From Methanoculleus thermophilus (GTDB lineage: Archaea > Halobacteriota > Methanomicrobia > Methanomicrobiales > Methanoculleaceae): a stretch of 64,000 nt of DNA. Made by a program: the position numbers and the translations under genes. The notes beneath the pieces were generated by a model. That model searched no databases and was not told the origin of the DNA. It saw only the letters and a list, made by a program, of their open reading frames with translations. The stretch lies in NCBI RefSeq assembly GCF_001571405.1, contig NZ_BCNX01000006.1, forward strand, positions 248,001 through 312,000, written 5' to 3'. How positions within the stretch are numbered: the first letter of the stretch is position 1; each line of letters begins with the position of its first letter. This document shows positions 60,875 through 64,000 of this stretch, piece by piece.

Positions 60875-61594
60875 ATGACGGCCATTACAGCTGAGGACCT
60901 GATCCGGCGCCTGGAGCGATTTCAGGCGTGTGGCCCGATTCCACTCGATGTGAAGAGGGGGGAGATCATGGGTATCCTCTGCAGCGGTGACCGAAGTCGA
61001 GAGACGCTGGCTGCAATCATCTCAACGGTTCTTTTTCCGGTTCCCGCGTTTGCGGAACGCTCGCCGCTTGCAATCCTCGGGAACCTCGGGGATGTGCGGC
61101 GGAGCATGGGCATCGTGTTCCCGGAGCCGGTGCTTGACCCGGCTCTGACCGTCAGGGAGAACCTGAATTTTCATGCACAACTGCAGGGGATGAGCAATGA
61201 GGTCCGAAGAAGACGGATCCTCGATCTTGCGAGACTCTTCGGGCTCTCTGATAGTCTTGACGTCGCGGTTGGGACCTGCTCCCCTACCATGGTACGGCAC
61301 CTTGAGATCGCCCGGGCGTTCCTTGCATATCCCGGTGTCCTCTTCCTTGCTGAGCCGACGAAGGGGCTGGACGACTCCGGCCGAGAGGAGACCTGGAAAC
61401 TGCTGCAGCGGTTGAACCGGGAACGGGGGGTGACGGTCATCTTTACGACTCAGGATCTTGTTGAAGCGGAGGCAATCTGCACCAGGGTTGCCGTGATTGA
61501 TGGCGGGGAGATTGTGGCACTCGATACGCCGGAGACCTTCCGTGCGATCATGACCGTCAGTAGTGCATCGATGAAGTTTGACGACATCGTGTGA
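60875..61594 (+). CDS. degenerate ABC-2 type ATPase homologue
   Basis: 239 residues from the ATG at 60875, which has GGAGGTGC right before it. The whole ABC ATPase fold is recognisable, but every catalytic motif is eroded. Walker A reads CSGDRSRETL with no Lys; the LSGGQ signature reads CSPTMVRHLEIARAF; Walker B reads VLFLAEPTKGLDD with Ala for Asp; and the H-loop reads TTQDLVEAE without His. It cannot hydrolyse ATP in the normal way. The frame is intact and has a good ribosome site, so it is likely a pseudoenzyme, perhaps regulatory. No permease is adjacent. Confidence 0.8.
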   Translation: MTAITAEDLIRRLERFQACGPIPLDVKRGEIMGILCSGDRSRETLAAIISTVLFPVPAFAERSPLAILGNLGDVRRSMGIVFPEPVLDPALTVRENLNFHAQLQGMSNEVRRRRILDLARLFGLSDSLDVAVGTCSPTMVRHLEIARAFLAYPGVLFLAEPTKGLDDSGREETWKLLQRLNRERGVTVIFTTQDLVEAEAICTRVAVIDGGEIVALDTPETFRAIMTVSSASMKFDDIV

Positions 61595-61639
61595 GATGGT
61601 TCGTCTCTGATACCACTGGGGATATCAGAGATCGGAACA

Positions 61640-61648
61640 ACTATATGA
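61640..61648 (+). promoter_or_regulatory. TATA box of the rhodanese lipoprotein gene
   Basis: ACTATATGA centred 26-27 bases before the ATG at 61670, giving a leaderless transcript; no ribosome site is seen before that ATG. Confidence 0.5.
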
Positions 61649-61669
61649 CGTTGGGCCTGATGTGGGCCC

Positions 61670-62104
61670 ATGGTTTCCCCTCACCTTTCGTTTGTCTTCC
61701 TGCTCGCCGCCGGAAGTATCGTTGCGGCGACCCTCGCCGGCGGCTGTCTGAGTGATGCCCCGGCTCCTGATAACCAGGTTATCCGGACCATACCTCCGGA
61801 TCAGGCATCCGCCCTGATCGAAGAGAACAGAGAGAATCCGAATTTTGTCATCGTGGATGTGAGAGGACCGGATGAGTTTGCTGCCGGTCATATCCCCGGT
61901 GCAGTCAATATCAATTCGGCGAATTTTGAGGAGCATATAGGAAGTCTTGACCCCGAGGCGGTCTACCTCATATGCTGCCAGAAGGGAGGTCGGAGCGCCG
62001 GTGTCCGGGAGATGATGCGGGAGGCCGGGTTTTCGGAGGTCTATGAGATCGAGGGCGGAATGAGCGCCTGGACGGCCGCGGGCCTCCCTGTGGTGCGAGA
62101 CTGA
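61670..62104 (+). CDS. rhodanese-domain lipoprotein
   Basis: 144 residues. The lipobox LAGGC (about 22-26) indicates export and lipid anchoring. A single rhodanese domain follows, with VIVDVRGPDEFAAGHIPGAVNI and the active loop CCQKGGRSAG, where the catalytic cysteine is the second of the pair (CQKGGR). It may move sulfane sulfur outside the membrane. The start fits a leaderless promoter. It is convergent with groEL. Confidence 0.88.
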   Translation: MVSPHLSFVFLLAAGSIVAATLAGGCLSDAPAPDNQVIRTIPPDQASALIEENRENPNFVIVDVRGPDEFAAGHIPGAVNINSANFEEHIGSLDPEAVYLICCQKGGRSAGVREMMREAGFSEVYEIEGGMSAWTAAGLPVVRD

Positions 62105-62167
62105 ACTACCCCGAACGAGCGGAGATGGAGTGGAAAAAGGGGAGTGGAGGTTCTATTTCCCCTTGCC

Positions 62168-64000
<1,833 letters not shown>

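Overview
The window is archaeal and comes from a hydrogenotrophic methanogen of the Methanomicrobiales, most likely Methanoculleus or a close relative. The evidence is a PolD large subunit, CDC48, RadB, CofD for coenzyme F420, a pyruvoyl arginine decarboxylase, the archaeal mevalonate enzymes, TATA/leaderless promoters, high G+C, and above all a continuous run of methyl-coenzyme M reductase (MCR) activation genes. The genus is an inference from gene content. I saw no tRNA, rRNA, CRISPR array or insertion sequence.

Layout. 1-6.5 kb (minus strand): 5' part of the PolD large subunit, an operon of two HEAT-repeat proteins with a PAS histidine kinase, and a DJ-1/PfpI protein. 6.7-11.6 kb: a Ca2+-type P-type ATPase, an ArsB/NhaD-like permease, and two small HEAT proteins. 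11.6-15.7 kb: glnA, with a textbook NrpR operator (GGAA-N6-TTCC) next to its TATA box, divergent from two subunits of an archaeal split glutamate synthase. 15.7-19.9 kb: AcnX, UbiD and UbiX homologues forming the dehydratase/decarboxylase branch of the archaeal mevalonate pathway, then an HD phosphohydrolase. 19.9-21.8 kb: CofD next to a diverged CofD paralogue. 21.8-23.3 kb: an IscU/DsrE/TusA sulfur-relay cluster. 23.7-34.2 kb: mostly housekeeping genes (pdaD, aspS, a core methionine synthase, a KaiC-like protein without a P-loop, an acyl-CoA ligase, cdc48, larC, radB, dapF).

34.4-49.9 kb is an accessory envelope island and the most unusual part. It holds nine predicted secreted proteins or lipoproteins in several paralogous pairs, a predicted membrane-anchored double winged-helix regulator, and five paralogous ABC-2 type permeases, with no ABC ATPase anywhere in the island. 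Six transcription units on both strands share one promoter sequence (consensus TTGTCCCAGAAAAGGTATAT), and a weaker copy lies before tusA. Four units carry long leaders that fall into two conserved, foldable families. I interpret this as a small regulon making an envelope or export system that I cannot match to a named family.

50-52 kb: a RelE-type toxin-antitoxin pair and ribose-1,5-bisphosphate isomerase. 51.6-59.8 kb: a tightly packed operon of a HAD protein, component A2 (AtwA) and methanogenesis markers 3, 6, 5, 15, 17 and 7, ending in an AhpD-like protein; this is the MCR activation machinery. 59.8-64 kb: a DUF1614 membrane protein, an ABC ATPase homologue with all catalytic motifs eroded, a rhodanese lipoprotein, and a bacterial-type GroES/GroEL pair running off the right edge.
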